Below are positions 40,536-50,378 of a stretch of 64,000 bases of DNA, piece after piece. The translations under genes were made by a program, and so were the position numbers. The stretch's first letter is position 1. Every line of letters starts with the position of its first letter. Origin of the DNA: Pseudomonas sp. B21_DOA (lineage in GTDB: Bacteria > Pseudomonadota > Gammaproteobacteria > Pseudomonadales > Pseudomonadaceae); assembly GCA_030544685.1 (NCBI GenBank), contig CP086683.1, forward strand, positions 1,860,001 to 1,924,000, written 5' to 3'. The notes under the pieces were generated by a model. That model was not told the DNA's origin. It searched no databases and saw only the letters and a list, made by a program, of their open reading frames with translations.

Positions 40536-40571
40536 CGCGGCCCTTTTTGAATCACCGCCAGGCGATTTCCC

Positions 40572-42155
40572 ATGACCCAACAGGCCGCCGAAGTCGCGAA
40601 ACGCCGCACTTTCGCCATTATTTCCCACCCCGATGCCGGTAAAACCACGATCACCGAAAAGCTCCTGTTGATGGGCAAGGCGATTGCAGTGGCCGGTACG
40701 GTGAAATCCCGTAAATCTGATCGCCATGCCACTTCCGACTGGATGGAGATGGAGAAGCAGCGGGGTATTTCCATTACCACGTCGGTCATGCAGTTCCCCT
40801 ATCGCGAACACATGATCAACCTGCTCGACACCCCGGGCCACGAAGACTTCTCCGAAGATACCTACCGCACCCTGACGGCGGTGGACTCGGCGCTGATGGT
40901 GCTCGACGGCGGTAAGGGTGTAGAGCCACGGACCATTGCGCTGATGGACGTCTGCCGTCTGCGTGACACGCCGATCGTCAGCTTCATCAACAAACTCGAC
41001 CGTGACATTCGCGACCCGATCGAACTGCTCGACGAAATCGAAGCCGTTCTGAAAATCAAGGCTGCGCCGATCACCTGGCCGATCGGTTGCTACCGCGACT
41101 TCAAGGGCGTGTATCACCTGGCCGACGACTACATCATCGTCTACACCGCCGGTCACGGTCACGAGCGCACCGAAACCAAGATCATCGAGAAACTCGACTC
41201 CGACGAGGCGCGTGCGCACTTGGGCGACGAGTACGATCGTTTCATCGAGCAGCTGGAACTGGTACAGGGCGCCTGCCACGAATTCAACCAGCAGGAATTC
41301 CTCGACGGTCAACTGACCCCGGTGTTCTTCGGTACGGCGCTGGGCAATTTTGGTGTCGACCACGTGCTCGATGCTGTCGTCGATTGGGCGCCGCGTCCGC
41401 TGGCCCGTGTGGCCAACGAGCGCACCGTCGAGCCGGTGGAAGAGAAGTTCTCGGGCTTCATCTTCAAAATCCAGGCGAACATGGACCCGAAACACCGCGA
41501 CCGCATCGCCTTCATGCGTATCTGCTCGGGCAAGTACGAAAAAGGCATGAAGATGCGCCACGTGCGTACCGGCAAGGACGTGCGCATCGGCGATGCGCTG
41601 ACGTTCTTCTCCTCCGAGCGTGAACAGCTGGAAGAGGCGTACGCCGGCGACATCATCGGTCTGCACAACCATGGCACGATCCAGATCGGCGACACCTTCA
41701 GCGAAGGCGAAGTCCTCGGTTTCACCGGTATTCCGCACTTCGCCCCGGAACTGTTCCGTCGCGTGCGTCTGCGTGATCCGCTGAAATCCAAGCAGCTGCG
41801 TCAGGGCCTGCAGCAGTTGGCGGAAGAGGGCGCGACGCAGGTGTTCTTCCTCGAGCGCAGCAACGACATCATTCTTGGCGCCGTCGGTGTGCTGCAGTTC
41901 GATGTGGTCGCCAGCCGTTTGAAAGAGGAATACAAGGTCGAGTGCTCGTATGAGCCGATCACCGTGTATTCGGCGCGCTGGATCGAGTGCGACGACAAGA
42001 AGAAGCTTGAGGAGTTTTCCAACAAGGCGGTGGAGAACCTTGCGCTGGATGGCGGTGGGCATCTGACCTATCTGGCGCCGACGCGGGTGAATCTGGCGTT
42101 GATGGAAGAGCGCTGGCCGGACGTGAAATTCCGCGCGACGCGGGAGCATCACTAA
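40572..42155 (+). CDS. prfC: Peptide chain release factor 3
   Basis: GTPase that removes RF1/RF2 from the ribosome after termination. The 527-residue protein has G1 [11 protein letters not shown], the switch region [10 protein letters not shown]3 [15 protein letters not shown]4 NKLDRD, then the EF-Tu-like domain 2 and the RF3-specific C-terminal domain ([20 protein letters not shown]). The frame is intact. Start ATG 40572 is the conserved [21 protein letters not shown] start; the ribosome site is weak (CCAGGCGA). It is divergent from the opuC operon. Confidence 0.97.
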   Translation: MTQQAAEVAKRRTFAIISHPDAGKTTITEKLLLMGKAIAVAGTVKSRKSDRHATSDWMEMEKQRGISITTSVMQFPYREHMINLLDTPGHEDFSEDTYRTLTAVDSALMVLDGGKGVEPRTIALMDVCRLRDTPIVSFINKLDRDIRDPIELLDEIEAVLKIKAAPITWPIGCYRDFKGVYHLADDYIIVYTAGHGHERTETKIIEKLDSDEARAHLGDEYDRFIEQLELVQGACHEFNQQEFLDGQLTPVFFGTALGNFGVDHVLDAVVDWAPRPLARVANERTVEPVEEKFSGFIFKIQANMDPKHRDRIAFMRICSGKYEKGMKMRHVRTGKDVRIGDALTFFSSEREQLEEAYAGDIIGLHNHGTIQIGDTFSEGEVLGFTGIPHFAPELFRRVRLRDPLKSKQLRQGLQQLAEEGATQVFFLERSNDIILGAVGVLQFDVVASRLKEEYKVECSYEPITVYSARWIECDDKKKLEEFSNKAVENLALDGGGHLTYLAPTRVNLALMEERWPDVKFRATREHH

Positions 42156-42175
42156 GTTTTGAGTTGTTGTTCTGA

Positions 42176-42211
42176 AAGCCCTTGAGGTGTAGACCTTGGG
42201 GGCTTTTTTAT
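42176..42211 (+). terminator. Terminator of prfC
   Basis: AAAGCCC...AGGT and ACCT...GGGGGCTTTTTT form a hairpin ending in a T-run, 20 bases after the prfC stop. Confidence 0.85.
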
Positions 42212-42273
42212 GGGCTGCCGGTTTTGGTCTTGGCGGCCTTTGGGCCGACCAGGCGTTGGTTGATTTGGGTGAA

Positions 42274-42600
42274 TATCCGTTTTTTGCTGTGCTGCAGCTG
42301 GCGGTTTCGCCCTTACGGCGAGTCCCTTTTTCAGACGCCAAAAAGGAACCAAAAGGCTTGCTCCTACGTTCGGCCCTCGCAGGCTCGGGTTCCTTCGCTC
42401 CGGGATCGATCCTGGCGCAGCGGCTACGGTTTGCTTCGCTGCACCTCCTTCCGCTGTGTCTGGCTGCGCCAGACGGTCGCTGCGCTCCCACGCCCGGATC
42501 AATCCCTCCACTCAGCCTTCCGACGTCGCCGGTGGATCAAGATCAAAGCGGTACTCGAGCTTGCGCTCATCGTGTGTAGGAGCTGCCGAAGGCTGCGATC
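42274..42600. repeat. Dispersed ~330-bp repeat, copy A
   Basis: From ATATCCGTT to a terminal GTAGGAGCTGCCG REP element, this stretch is closely matched by 56058-56386 in the same orientation. The central part (about 42366-42540) is nearly identical; the left part is more diverged but keeps a hairpin (CCCTTTTT / AAAAAGG). The minus strand contains an open frame (MEGLIRAWERSDRL...) that I regard as non-coding. It lies between prfC and a small secreted-protein gene. Confidence 0.88.
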
Positions 42601-42618
42601 TTTTGATTTAGCTTTTCT

Positions 42619-42640
42619 GTGGGAGCGAGCCTGCTCGCGA
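42619..42640 (+). repeat. Single REP element after dispersed repeat A
   Basis: A GTGGGAGCGAGC-type copy without an inverted partner nearby, immediately after repeat copy A; copy B is followed by one in the same place (56411-56432). Confidence 0.88.
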
Positions 42641-42916
42641 AGGCCGCCTGACAGCCGGCCGATATTTAGCAGACTGCCTGCGAATCCATTTAGGGGAGTG
42701 AGTGCTGAGTGAAAGCTATACGTCCTTTGAAACCCATTCAGGCCACGCGTGGGCTTAGCTGTTTCTGTTATTGCTGTTATTCGAAACCAATCTGTCCACC
42801 GATGGCATTTCTGCCCGCCCCGCCGCGTCCTAAGTGGTGAGCCGGGCGGATCGCAACTAGATTCACATCGAGCCAGTCCGGCAAGCATGTCTTAGCGCAA
42901 CAGGATGGAGTCGGCC
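42641..42916. other. Gene-free spacer before the small secreted-protein gene
   Basis: About 275 bases with no supported gene. It holds a GC-rich patch (GCCCGCC...GCCGGGCGG) at about 42820-42850 and presumably the promoter of the next gene, which I could not identify. Confidence 0.4.
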
Positions 42917-43180
42917 ATGAAAAGCAGATTGCTACGGATTTTGATGTTGTTGAAAGTGATGGTGATGCTGTCCCTCGCTACTGCAACGGCGTGGGCTGAG
43001 TGTGAGGATCACGATTCGCAGGCGTTCAACGGCCAGGTCGGGCATAGCGGGCTGATGCTCGCCAAGTCCGAGTCGGAGCCCGGGGATATGAATCAGGGCG
43101 GCAGCGCCGATGATGACGACTCGACCACTGACGAGCCGGACAGCGATGATCCGGATGACGAAGGCGACAGCCAGACGTAG
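42917..43180 (+). CDS. Small secreted acidic protein, unknown function
   Basis: An 87-residue protein with a clear signal peptide (MKSRLLRILMLLKVMVMLSL, cleavage probably after AWA near residue 31) and a mature part of about 56 residues. The tail is strongly acidic and Asp/Ser-rich (SADDDDSTTDEPDSDDPDDE). The mature part has one cysteine (AECEDHD) at its start. Start ATG 42917 has GGAG six bases upstream; an ATG at 42905 is also in frame. The acidic tail could bind divalent cations, which is speculation. It ends at a bidirectional terminator facing dppF. I do not recognise the family. Confidence 0.65.
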   Translation: MKSRLLRILMLLKVMVMLSLATATAWAECEDHDSQAFNGQVGHSGLMLAKSESEPGDMNQGGSADDDDSTTDEPDSDDPDDEGDSQT

Positions 43181-43195
43181 ATCGCCGGGCAAAGA

Positions 43196-43244
43196 AAAAC
43201 CCCTTCTGCCTCGACTGATGCGCAATCGAGGTGGAAGGGGTTTT
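43196..43244. terminator. Bidirectional terminator between the small secreted-protein gene and dppF
   Basis: AAAACCCCTTC pairs with GAAGGGGTTTT, with an inner CCTCGA / TCGAGG stem. A- and T-runs on both sides make it work for both converging transcripts. Confidence 0.9.
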
Positions 43245-43309
43245 GTTAACGCATGAATTCTTGAATCAACACGAACTCCCACATGGGGTTTTGTGGCCTC
43301 CGGATCTGC

Positions 43310-44290
43310 TTACGCCGCGCCGTCGAGAAACTGCTCGGCGTAGTGACAAGCCACCTGCCGGTTATCCAGTTCACGCAACAGCGGTTCTTCCGTGGTGCAA
43401 CGCTCGGTCGCGTACGGGCAGCGCTTGTGGAAGGCGCAGCCCGATGGCGGGTTCAGCGGGTTGGGCAGTTCGCCGACGATCTTGATTTTCGGCTTGTTCG
43501 GGTCCGGGTGAATGGTCGGGGTCGCCGACAGCAGCGCCTGGGTGTACGGGTGCAGCGGGCGCTCGTAGATGTCGTTCTTCGGGCCCAGTTCAACCGGGCG
43601 ACCGAGATACATCACCATCACGTCATCGGCTACGTGCTGCACCACCGCGAGGTTGTGCGAGATGAACACGTAGGCGGTGTTGAACTCCTGCTGCAGGTCC
43701 ATGAACAGATTGAGCACCTGGGCTTGAATCGACACGTCCAGCGCTGAAGTCGGTTCGTCCGCGACCAGCACTTTCGGTTGCAGCATCATTGCCCGGGCAA
43801 GCGCGATACGCTGGCGCTGACCACCGGAGAACATGTGCGGATAGCGCTGGTAATGCTCGGGACGCAAGCCGACCTGCTTCATCATCGCCTGGACTTTCTC
43901 GCGACGTTCGCTGGCCGACAGCTTGGTGTTGATCAGCAGCGGCTCGGCCAGTTGATCACCGATTTTCTGCCGTGGGTTCAACGACGCATATGGGCTCTGA
44001 AAGACCATCTGCACGTCTTTGCGCAGTTGCTTGCGCTCGGCCTTGTCGGCGCCGGCGACTTCCTGGCCGGCGATCTGCAGCGAGCCCGACGACGGTTCTT
44101 CGATCAGTGTCAAAGCGCGGGCGAGGGTGGATTTGCCGCAACCCGATTCACCTACTACGGCGAGGGTCTTGCCGGCTTCCAGTTCGAACGACACGCCGTT
44201 GAGCGCGCGCACGGTGGCGTGGCCCTTGAACAGGCCACGGGAGACTTCGTAGTGACGGGTCAGGTCGCGGGCGGTGAGTACGACGGCCAT
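43310..44290 (-). CDS. dppF: Dipeptide ABC transporter ATP-binding protein DppF
   Basis: One of two ATPases of the dipeptide importer, 326 residues. Walker A GESGCGKST, signature FSGGQRQRIALARAM, Walker B VLVADEPTSALD, and the C-terminal oligopeptide/dipeptide transporter domain with the cysteine set CAFHKRCPYATERC seen in Dpp/Opp ATPases, where some homologues bind an iron-sulfur cluster. Its start overlaps the dppD stop by one base (TAATG). Last gene of the operon, ending at the bidirectional terminator. Confidence 0.95.
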   Translation of the reverse strand: MAVVLTARDLTRHYEVSRGLFKGHATVRALNGVSFELEAGKTLAVVGESGCGKSTLARALTLIEEPSSGSLQIAGQEVAGADKAERKQLRKDVQMVFQSPYASLNPRQKIGDQLAEPLLINTKLSASERREKVQAMMKQVGLRPEHYQRYPHMFSGGQRQRIALARAMMLQPKVLVADEPTSALDVSIQAQVLNLFMDLQQEFNTAYVFISHNLAVVQHVADDVMVMYLGRPVELGPKNDIYERPLHPYTQALLSATPTIHPDPNKPKIKIVGELPNPLNPPSGCAFHKRCPYATERCTTEEPLLRELDNRQVACHYAEQFLDGAA

Positions 44291-45258
44291 TACGCCACCT
44301 CCTGGTTCAGCGGGTAGAAGCAGCGGGCGAGGCTGTTGGCTTTTGGATCAAGGCCCGGACGCTGGGTGCGGCAGTTGTCCTGCACATACGGGCAGCGCGG
44401 CGACAGCAGGCAACCCTGCGGTCGGTCGTAACGGCCCGGGACGATGCCCGGCAAGGTCGACAGACGCGAGGCGCCGAGGCTGTGTTCGGGAATCGCCTTG
44501 AGCAGTGCTTCGCTGTACGGGTGCGCCGGGATGTCGAACAGTTGCGGCACCTGACCGACTTCAACGGCCTGACCTGCGTACATCACGCAGACGCGCTGGG
44601 CGGTTTCCGCGACGACCGCCAGGTCGTGGGTGATCAGCACCAGGCCCATGTTCTGTTCTTTCTGCAACGCCAGCAGCAGATCCATGATCTGCGCCTGAAT
44701 CGTCACGTCCAGCGCGGTGGTCGGCTCGTCGGCGATCAGCAGTTTCGGCTCGCCGGCAATCGCCATGGCGATCGCGACACGCTGGCTCATACCGCCAGAC
44801 AGTTGATGCGGATAGGCGTCCATGCGGCTGGCGGCGCCCGGAATTTCCACTTTTTCCAGCAGTTCGATGGCACGCTTGCGCGCTTGCTTGCCGGACATTT
44901 TCAGGTGCAGGCGCAGCACTTCTTCGATCTGGAAACCGACGGTGTAGCTCGGGTTCAGTGCGGTCATCGGGTCCTGGAAGACCATTGACAGGTCTTTGCC
45001 GACGATCTGCCGACGTTGACGGTTGCTCAGTTTGAGCATGTCCTTGCCGTCGAAGCTGAGCGAGTCAGCGGTGACGATGCCGGGATGCTCGATCAGGCCC
45101 ATCAGCGCCATCATGGTCACGGATTTACCCGAACCCGATTCGCCAACGATGGCCAGCACTTCGCCTTTGTCGACCTTGAGGTCGAGGCCGTCGACCACCG
45201 GGGTCGCGGTCTTGTCGCCGAAGCGGACGTTGAGATTCTTGATTTCCAACAGTGACAT
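44290..45258 (-). CDS. dppD: Dipeptide ABC transporter ATP-binding protein DppD
   Basis: Second ATPase of the importer, 322 residues. Walker A GESGSGKS, signature [15 protein letters not shown], Walker [13 protein letters not shown] and the C-terminal cysteine motif [14 protein letters not shown]. Start ATG 45258 ([16 protein letters not shown]) is the conserved start, 10 bases after dppC; the longer frame upstream overlaps dppC. Confidence 0.95.
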   Translation of the reverse strand: MSLLEIKNLNVRFGDKTATPVVDGLDLKVDKGEVLAIVGESGSGKSVTMMALMGLIEHPGIVTADSLSFDGKDMLKLSNRQRRQIVGKDLSMVFQDPMTALNPSYTVGFQIEEVLRLHLKMSGKQARKRAIELLEKVEIPGAASRMDAYPHQLSGGMSQRVAIAMAIAGEPKLLIADEPTTALDVTIQAQIMDLLLALQKEQNMGLVLITHDLAVVAETAQRVCVMYAGQAVEVGQVPQLFDIPAHPYSEALLKAIPEHSLGASRLSTLPGIVPGRYDRPQGCLLSPRCPYVQDNCRTQRPGLDPKANSLARCFYPLNQEVA

Positions 45259-45268
45259 GTGAATCTCC

Positions 45269-46195
45269 TCAGGCGGCGTTCTTGAGTTTCGGGTCCAGCG
45301 CATCGCGCAGGCCGTCGCCCATCAAGTTGATTGCCAGCACGCTGAGCAAAATGGTCAGGCCGGGCAGACTTACCACCCACCAGGCGCGTTCGATGTAGTC
45401 GCGGGCCGAGGCCAGCATGGTGCCCCACTCTGGGGTTGGCGGTTGTACGCCGAGGCCGAGGAAGCCCAGTGCGGCGGCATCGAGAATCGCCGAAGAAAAG
45501 CTCAGGGTCGCCTGCACGATCAGCGGCGCCATGCAGTTGGGCAGCACGGTGATGAACATCAGGCGCGGCAGACCGGCTCCGGCCAGGCGCGCGGCGGTGA
45601 CATAGTCGCGGTTCAGTTCGCCCATTACGGCAGCACGGGTCAGACGCACGTAGGACGGCAGGGAAACCACAGCGATGGCGATCACGGTGTTGATCAGGCC
45701 AGGGCCGAGGATGGCGACGATCGCCACGGCCAGCAGCAGCGACGGCAGGGCCAGCATGATGTCCATCAGGCGCATGATGGTCGGGCCGACCACTTTCGGG
45801 AAGAAACCGGCGAACAGACCCAGCAGGATCCCCGGAATCAGCGACATGACCACCGACGACAAGCCGATCAGCAGCGACAGACGCGAACCCTGGATCAGAC
45901 GCGAGAGCAGGTCTCGGCCGAGTTCATCGGTGCCGAGCAGGAACTGCATCTGCCCGCCTTCGAGCCACGCCGGTGGCGTCAGCAGGAAGTCACGGTATTG
46001 CTCGCTTGGGTTATGCGGCGCGACCCACGGCGCGAAGATCGCGCAGAAGATGATCAGCAGCATGAACAGCAGGCCGGCAACGGCGCCCTTGTTCTTCGAG
46101 AACGCTTGCCAGAATTCTTTGTACGGCGACGGGTACAGCAGGCTTTGATCCACGGCGGACGTGGCGGTGGCTACTGAGGATGTTGGAGTGCTCAT
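45269..46195 (-). CDS. dppC: Dipeptide ABC transporter permease DppC
   Basis: A 308-residue inner-membrane permease. The N-terminal cytoplasmic segment ([20 protein letters not shown]) and [20 protein letters not shown] are hallmarks of the OppC/DppC family; five further helices follow, with the EAA-like loop [18 protein letters not shown]. Start ATG 46195 ([16 protein letters not shown]), 11 bases after dppB. Confidence 0.95.
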   Translation of the reverse strand: MSTPTSSVATATSAVDQSLLYPSPYKEFWQAFSKNKGAVAGLLFMLLIIFCAIFAPWVAPHNPSEQYRDFLLTPPAWLEGGQMQFLLGTDELGRDLLSRLIQGSRLSLLIGLSSVVMSLIPGILLGLFAGFFPKVVGPTIMRLMDIMLALPSLLLAVAIVAILGPGLINTVIAIAVVSLPSYVRLTRAAVMGELNRDYVTAARLAGAGLPRLMFITVLPNCMAPLIVQATLSFSSAILDAAALGFLGLGVQPPTPEWGTMLASARDYIERAWWVVSLPGLTILLSVLAINLMGDGLRDALDPKLKNAA

Positions 46196-46206
46196 GGGTA
46201 TTGACC

Positions 46207-47217
46207 TCAGCGCTGATGACGGATGCGTGGGTTGGCAAAGCCGTAGAGGATGTCCACCACGAAGTTGACCAGAATCACCAGGCAGGCGATTAACAGGATG
46301 CCGTTTTGCACCACCGGATAGTCCCGGGCGCCGATGGCTTCGATCAGCCATTTACCGATGCCGGGCCAGGAAAAGATGGTTTCGGTCAGGACCGCACCGG
46401 CCAGCAGCGTGCCGACTTGCAGGCCGACCACGGTCAGCACCGGAATCAGCGCATTGCGCAGACCGTGCACGAAGACCACGCGCGACGGCGACAGGCCTTT
46501 GGCCTTGGCGGTGCGGATGTAGTCTTCGCGCAGCACTTCGAGCATCGACGAACGGGTCATCCGCGCAATCACCGCCAGCGGAATGGTGCCTAGCACGATG
46601 GCCGGCAGGATCAGGTGATGCAGGGCGTCGAAGAACGCGCCGACGTCATCGGCCAGCAGCGTGTCGATCAGCATGAAGCCGGTTTTCGGCTCGATGTCAT
46701 ACAGCAGGTCGATGCGCCCGGACACCGGGGTCCAGCCCAGGCTCACCGAGAAGAACATGATAAGGATCAGGCCCCACCAGAAGATCGGCATCGAGTAGCC
46801 CGCGAGGGAGATGCCCATCACCCCGTGGTCGAACAGCGATCCTCGTTTGAGTGCCGCGATCACCCCGGCCAGAAGCCCGAGGATGCCAGCGAACAGCAGG
46901 GCGGCCATGGACAGTTCCAGGGTCGCCGGGAAAAGAGAGGTGAACTCGGTCCACACGCTTTCACGGGTACGCAACGACTCACCGAGATCGCCCTGGGCCA
47001 GTTTGCCGATGTAGTCCAGATACTGGGCATACAGCGGCTTGTTCAGCCCCAGGCGTTCCATTGCCTGAGCGTGCATTTCGGGGTCGACCCGACGTTCGCC
47101 CATCATCACTTCCACGGGGTCGCCCGGAATCATGCGAATCAACGCGAAAGTCAGCAAGGTGATGCCGAAAAACGTGGGGATCAACAACCCCAGTCGGCGG
47201 GCAATAAAACTAAACAT
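46207..47217 (-). CDS. dppB: Dipeptide ABC transporter permease DppB
   Basis: A 336-residue permease with N-terminal FIARRLGLLIPTFFGITLLT, PGDPVEVMMG and six helices; the EAA loop is LEVLREDYIRTAKAKGLSPS, followed by HGLRNALIPVLTVVGLQ. It pairs with DppC to form the membrane pore. It follows the nearest binding-protein gene by 73 bases, a gap that contains a strong hairpin. Confidence 0.95.
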   Translation of the reverse strand: MFSFIARRLGLLIPTFFGITLLTFALIRMIPGDPVEVMMGERRVDPEMHAQAMERLGLNKPLYAQYLDYIGKLAQGDLGESLRTRESVWTEFTSLFPATLELSMAALLFAGILGLLAGVIAALKRGSLFDHGVMGISLAGYSMPIFWWGLILIMFFSVSLGWTPVSGRIDLLYDIEPKTGFMLIDTLLADDVGAFFDALHHLILPAIVLGTIPLAVIARMTRSSMLEVLREDYIRTAKAKGLSPSRVVFVHGLRNALIPVLTVVGLQVGTLLAGAVLTETIFSWPGIGKWLIEAIGARDYPVVQNGILLIACLVILVNFVVDILYGFANPRIRHQR

Positions 47218-47250
47218 CTTGTGTGGTACCTCATCAGCCGGTTAGGCGTG

Positions 47251-47278
47251 TCCGGCGTCCCTCAGGTCAGGGACGCCG
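47251..47278 (-). other. Intercistronic hairpin between a dppA gene and dppB
   Basis: An 11-base perfect stem CCGGCGTCCCT / AGGGACGCCGG with a six-base loop. No T-run follows on the minus strand, so it is more likely an mRNA-stabilising or processing element that keeps the binding-protein message above that of the membrane subunits. Confidence 0.7.
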
Positions 47279-47290
47279 GGCGTTTCTTAT

Positions 47291-48886
47291 CTACTTCACC
47301 TGGGTGGTGGCGAAGTTATTAGTGGTGAGAGGGCTGATGTGGTAGCCCTCTACATTGTTGCGCATTGCAGTGAACATCCGAGTATGGGCCATGCTGATCC
47401 ATGGCTGGTCCTGATTAAACAGCACTTGAGCCTGTTCGTAGAGCGCGGCGCGTTCGGCCGGATCTACTTTAGCCCGCGCTTCATCCAGCAGTGCCTGGAA
47501 TTTCTCGTTGCACCAGCGTGCGTAGTTTTCGCCGTTCTTGGCGGCCTCGCAACTGAGCATAGGCGTCAGGAAGTTATCCGGGTCGCCGTTGTCGCCCGCC
47601 CATCCGGCCGAGACCATGTCGTGCTCGCCGGCCTTGGCGCGCTTGAGCATCTCGCCCCATTCCATCACGCGGATATCGATCTTGATCCCGACTTTCGCCA
47701 GGTCAGCCTGCATCATCTGTGCGCCGAGCATCGGGTTGGGGTTGGTCGGACCGCCGCCGTTACGGGTGAACAAGGTGAACGTGGTGCCTTCCGGAACCCC
47801 GGCTTCCTTGAGCAGCTTGCGCGCTGCATCGAGGTCGCGTGGCGGGTTCTTCAAGTCATGGTTGTAGCCGAGCAAAGTCGGCGGGTACGGGTTGACCGCC
47901 ACCGACGCGTTGCCCTTACCGAACAGCGCGTTGACGTAGGCCTCCTTGTCGAAGGCGATGTCGATGGCTTTGCGCACGCGCACATCGCTCATGTACTTGT
48001 GCTGGGTGTTCATGGCGATGTACGAAACGGTCATCGCGTCCAGCTCGTCGACTTTCAGGTTGCTGTCTTTCTTGATGCTCGGGATGTCATCCGGTTTCGG
48101 ATACAGCGCGACCTGGCACTCGTTGGCCTTGAGCTTTTGCAGGCGCACGTTGTTGTCGGTGGCGATGGCCAGAATCAACGCGTCGGCCGGCGGCTTGCCA
48201 CGGAAATAATCCGGGTTGGCCTTGAAGCGCACCTGCGCATCCTTGGCGTAGCGCTGGAAGATGAACGGGCCGGTGCCGATCGGCTTGTTGTTCAGGTCGC
48301 CGGTCTTGTTGGCCTTGAGCAACTGGTCGGCGTATTCGGCCGGGTAGATCGACGAGAAGGCCATGGCGATGTCGGCCAGGAACGGCGCTTCGCGGCGGGT
48401 CAGGGTGAACTTGACCGTGTTGTCGTCGACTTTCTCGACGCTTTTGAGCAGTTCCTTGAAGCCCATGCTTTCAAAGTACGGGAAGCCCACGCTCGACAGT
48501 TTGTGCCACGGGTGATTCGGGTCCAGCTGACGCTGGAAACTCCAGACCACATCGTCGGCGTTCATGTCGCGGGTCGGCTTGAAGTATTCGGTGGTGTGGA
48601 ACTTGACGCCTTTGCGCAGATGGAACGTGTAGCTCAGGCCGTCTTCGCTGATGTCCCAGGACTCGGCGAGTGCCGGGATCACCTCGGTGGTGCCGGGTTT
48701 GAAATCGGCCAGGCGGTTGAAGATGGTTTCGGCCACAGCGTCCGCCGTGACTGCAGTGGTGTACTGGACCATATCGAAGCCTTCCGGGCTGGCTTCGGTG
48801 CAGACCACCAAGGGTTTGGCCGAGGCGCCGACAGCGACACTCAGCAACGCAGCCGCGATGGCCGCACGTAGGGGAAGCATTTTCAT
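47291..48886 (-). CDS. dppA4: Dipeptide-binding protein, DppA-type (proximal to dppBCDF)
   Basis: Periplasmic SBP_bac_5 protein, 531 residues. The signal peptide MKMLPLRAAIAAALLSVAVG ends after ASA; the mature part starts KPLVVCTEASPEGFDMVQYT and contains the family block YTFHLRKGVKFHTTEYFKPT and the cysteine pair typical of DppA. Start ATG 48886; the longer frame adds non-signal sequence. It is the SBP gene directly ahead of dppB, in the place of P. aeruginosa PA4502 (name from memory). It is more diverged from the other three than they are from each other. Confidence 0.88.
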   Translation of the reverse strand: MKMLPLRAAIAAALLSVAVGASAKPLVVCTEASPEGFDMVQYTTAVTADAVAETIFNRLADFKPGTTEVIPALAESWDISEDGLSYTFHLRKGVKFHTTEYFKPTRDMNADDVVWSFQRQLDPNHPWHKLSSVGFPYFESMGFKELLKSVEKVDDNTVKFTLTRREAPFLADIAMAFSSIYPAEYADQLLKANKTGDLNNKPIGTGPFIFQRYAKDAQVRFKANPDYFRGKPPADALILAIATDNNVRLQKLKANECQVALYPKPDDIPSIKKDSNLKVDELDAMTVSYIAMNTQHKYMSDVRVRKAIDIAFDKEAYVNALFGKGNASVAVNPYPPTLLGYNHDLKNPPRDLDAARKLLKEAGVPEGTTFTLFTRNGGGPTNPNPMLGAQMMQADLAKVGIKIDIRVMEWGEMLKRAKAGEHDMVSAGWAGDNGDPDNFLTPMLSCEAAKNGENYARWCNEKFQALLDEARAKVDPAERAALYEQAQVLFNQDQPWISMAHTRMFTAMRNNVEGYHISPLTTNNFATTQVK

Positions 48887-48917
48887 CGATAACCCTCTGC
48901 AATCGGTTGAAGACAGA

Positions 48918-48957
48918 AAACCGAACGGCCGACTCATCATGAGTCAGCCGTCGGTTG
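48918..48957 (-). terminator. Terminator of the opdP-like gene
   Basis: On the minus strand AACCGACGGCTGACTC pairs with GAGTCGGCCGTTCGGTT around a small loop, followed by TTCTG. It lies just after the porin stop and before the next dppA-type gene, so it may only partly terminate. Confidence 0.7.
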
Positions 48958-48963
48958 GCGTTT

Positions 48964-50378
48964 TTACAGAATGTTGAACGGGATGGTGGTTACGAGACGG
49001 AATTCGTTGATGCTGCCGTCAGCCTGGTTTTCGCTGGCACGGTGCGCGGTGTAGGTGCCGCGAATCGTTGTGGCCTTGAGCGGGCCGCTCTGTACTGCGT
49101 AGGTTGCACCGACGCCGTATTCATAGTGGTGCTCGCCGTCCATTGCCTGCACGCCATCGTAGCCGCCACCCTTGTAGTGAGTGCCGTCGATGCCCCAGCC
49201 GCGTGCCTGGTAGATGTTGAATTTCAGGCCTGGCACACCGTACTCGGCCATGTTGATGCCATAGGAAACCTGGAAGGATTTCTCGTTCGGGCCGTTGAAG
49301 TCCGAGAGCAGGGAGTTGGCCAGGTAGATACCGTTGGTTTCGTGCAGGTAGTCGAAGTACTCGTTACCGTTCACTTCCTGATAGGAGAAGGTCACGGTGT
49401 GGGCCTGGTGCGTCAGGCCGAACGACAGCGAGTAGGTGTCGTTGTCGATGTCACCGAGCAGTTTTTGCCTTCGTCGACGGTCTTGTAGTAGTTCAGGCCG
49501 GTGGTCAGGCTCAGCACCGAGCTGTCGCCCAACACGTGGGTGGCGCCGAAGTAGTACTGGTTCCACAGGTCTTCGGCCTGGGTGCCCCACAGGCTGGTGG
49601 TCAGGCTGGCGAACGGCTGGTAGGAAATACCGGCGGTGTTGACGTGATCGGCTTCAGCGTTGATGTCACCGTATTCGGAGCGGAACTTGCTCAGGCTTTC
49701 TTCGGTACGTGGCGAAACGCGGTCGAAGGTCGCGACGTCGAATGCCAGGTTGTTCAGCTCTTCGCTGTGGATCGCGATGCCTTCGAAGCTCGATGGCAGC
49801 GGACGGTTGCCGATCACATCGACTTGCGGGCTGCTGAAGTTCATGCGGCCGGCGGTCAGAGTGGTATTGGAGATGCGCGCCTTGACGTTGGCCAGGCCCA
49901 GCTTGCTCCACTGGCCGACAGCGTCACCGCCTTCGCGGGTCAGGGTACGGTTGTTGCCTGCGCCTGGGCGGGTGCCCGGAGCGCCGCCATTGTTGGCGGC
50001 AAGGTTCTCGCGGTCGCGCTCAAGGGCGATCGCGTTGTAAGCAGCCACTTCGGTGCTGAAACCGACGGTACCTTCGGTAAAGCCCGAGTTGTACTTGATG
50101 ATCGTGCCTTGGACCCAGTTGATCCGGCGATCGGTTTCGGTGGACTGGCCGTTCTTGCGATACGCGAACTTGCCGCCACGTTTGAGTTGTTCGTTGGCGT
50201 ACCAGTTACGGGTCGAACCGCTGATCGATTGCCCTTCGAGGAAGCCAGTGGCTTCGGCCTGGGCGCTCTTCTCGTTGACGGTCACCGGGGTGAACGCCTG
50301 GCTTTGGGTTTCCGCATAAGCCGTAGCGGTGATGCTGCTGATGGCCAGGGCCAGTATCGCGGTGCTGCTCAGTTTCAT
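48964..50378 (-). CDS. opdP: OprD-family porin, OpdP-like (one single-base deletion)
   Basis: An outer-membrane 18-stranded barrel, 471 residues after repair. Signal peptide MKLSSTAILALAISSITATA, then the family start (ATGFLEGQSISGSTRNWYAN), LGLANVKARISNTTLTAGR and a C-terminal strand FRLVTTIPFNIL. The T-run 49462-49466 (plus strand) needs one more base, joining NYYKTVDEGK to KLLGDIDNDTYSLSFGLTH. Start 50378 has AAAGGAG upstream. In P. aeruginosa OpdP is the glycine-glutamate dipeptide porin encoded among the dpp genes; the same context here supports a dipeptide channel. Confidence 0.87.

Noticed and set aside
42152..42511. Minus-strand open frame in repeat copy A (MEGLIRAWERSDRLAQPD...) and its partner at 56107-56298
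   Set aside because: Present in both repeat copies but the tails diverge and run out of frame; no ribosome site, and the hairpin, not the codons, appears conserved.
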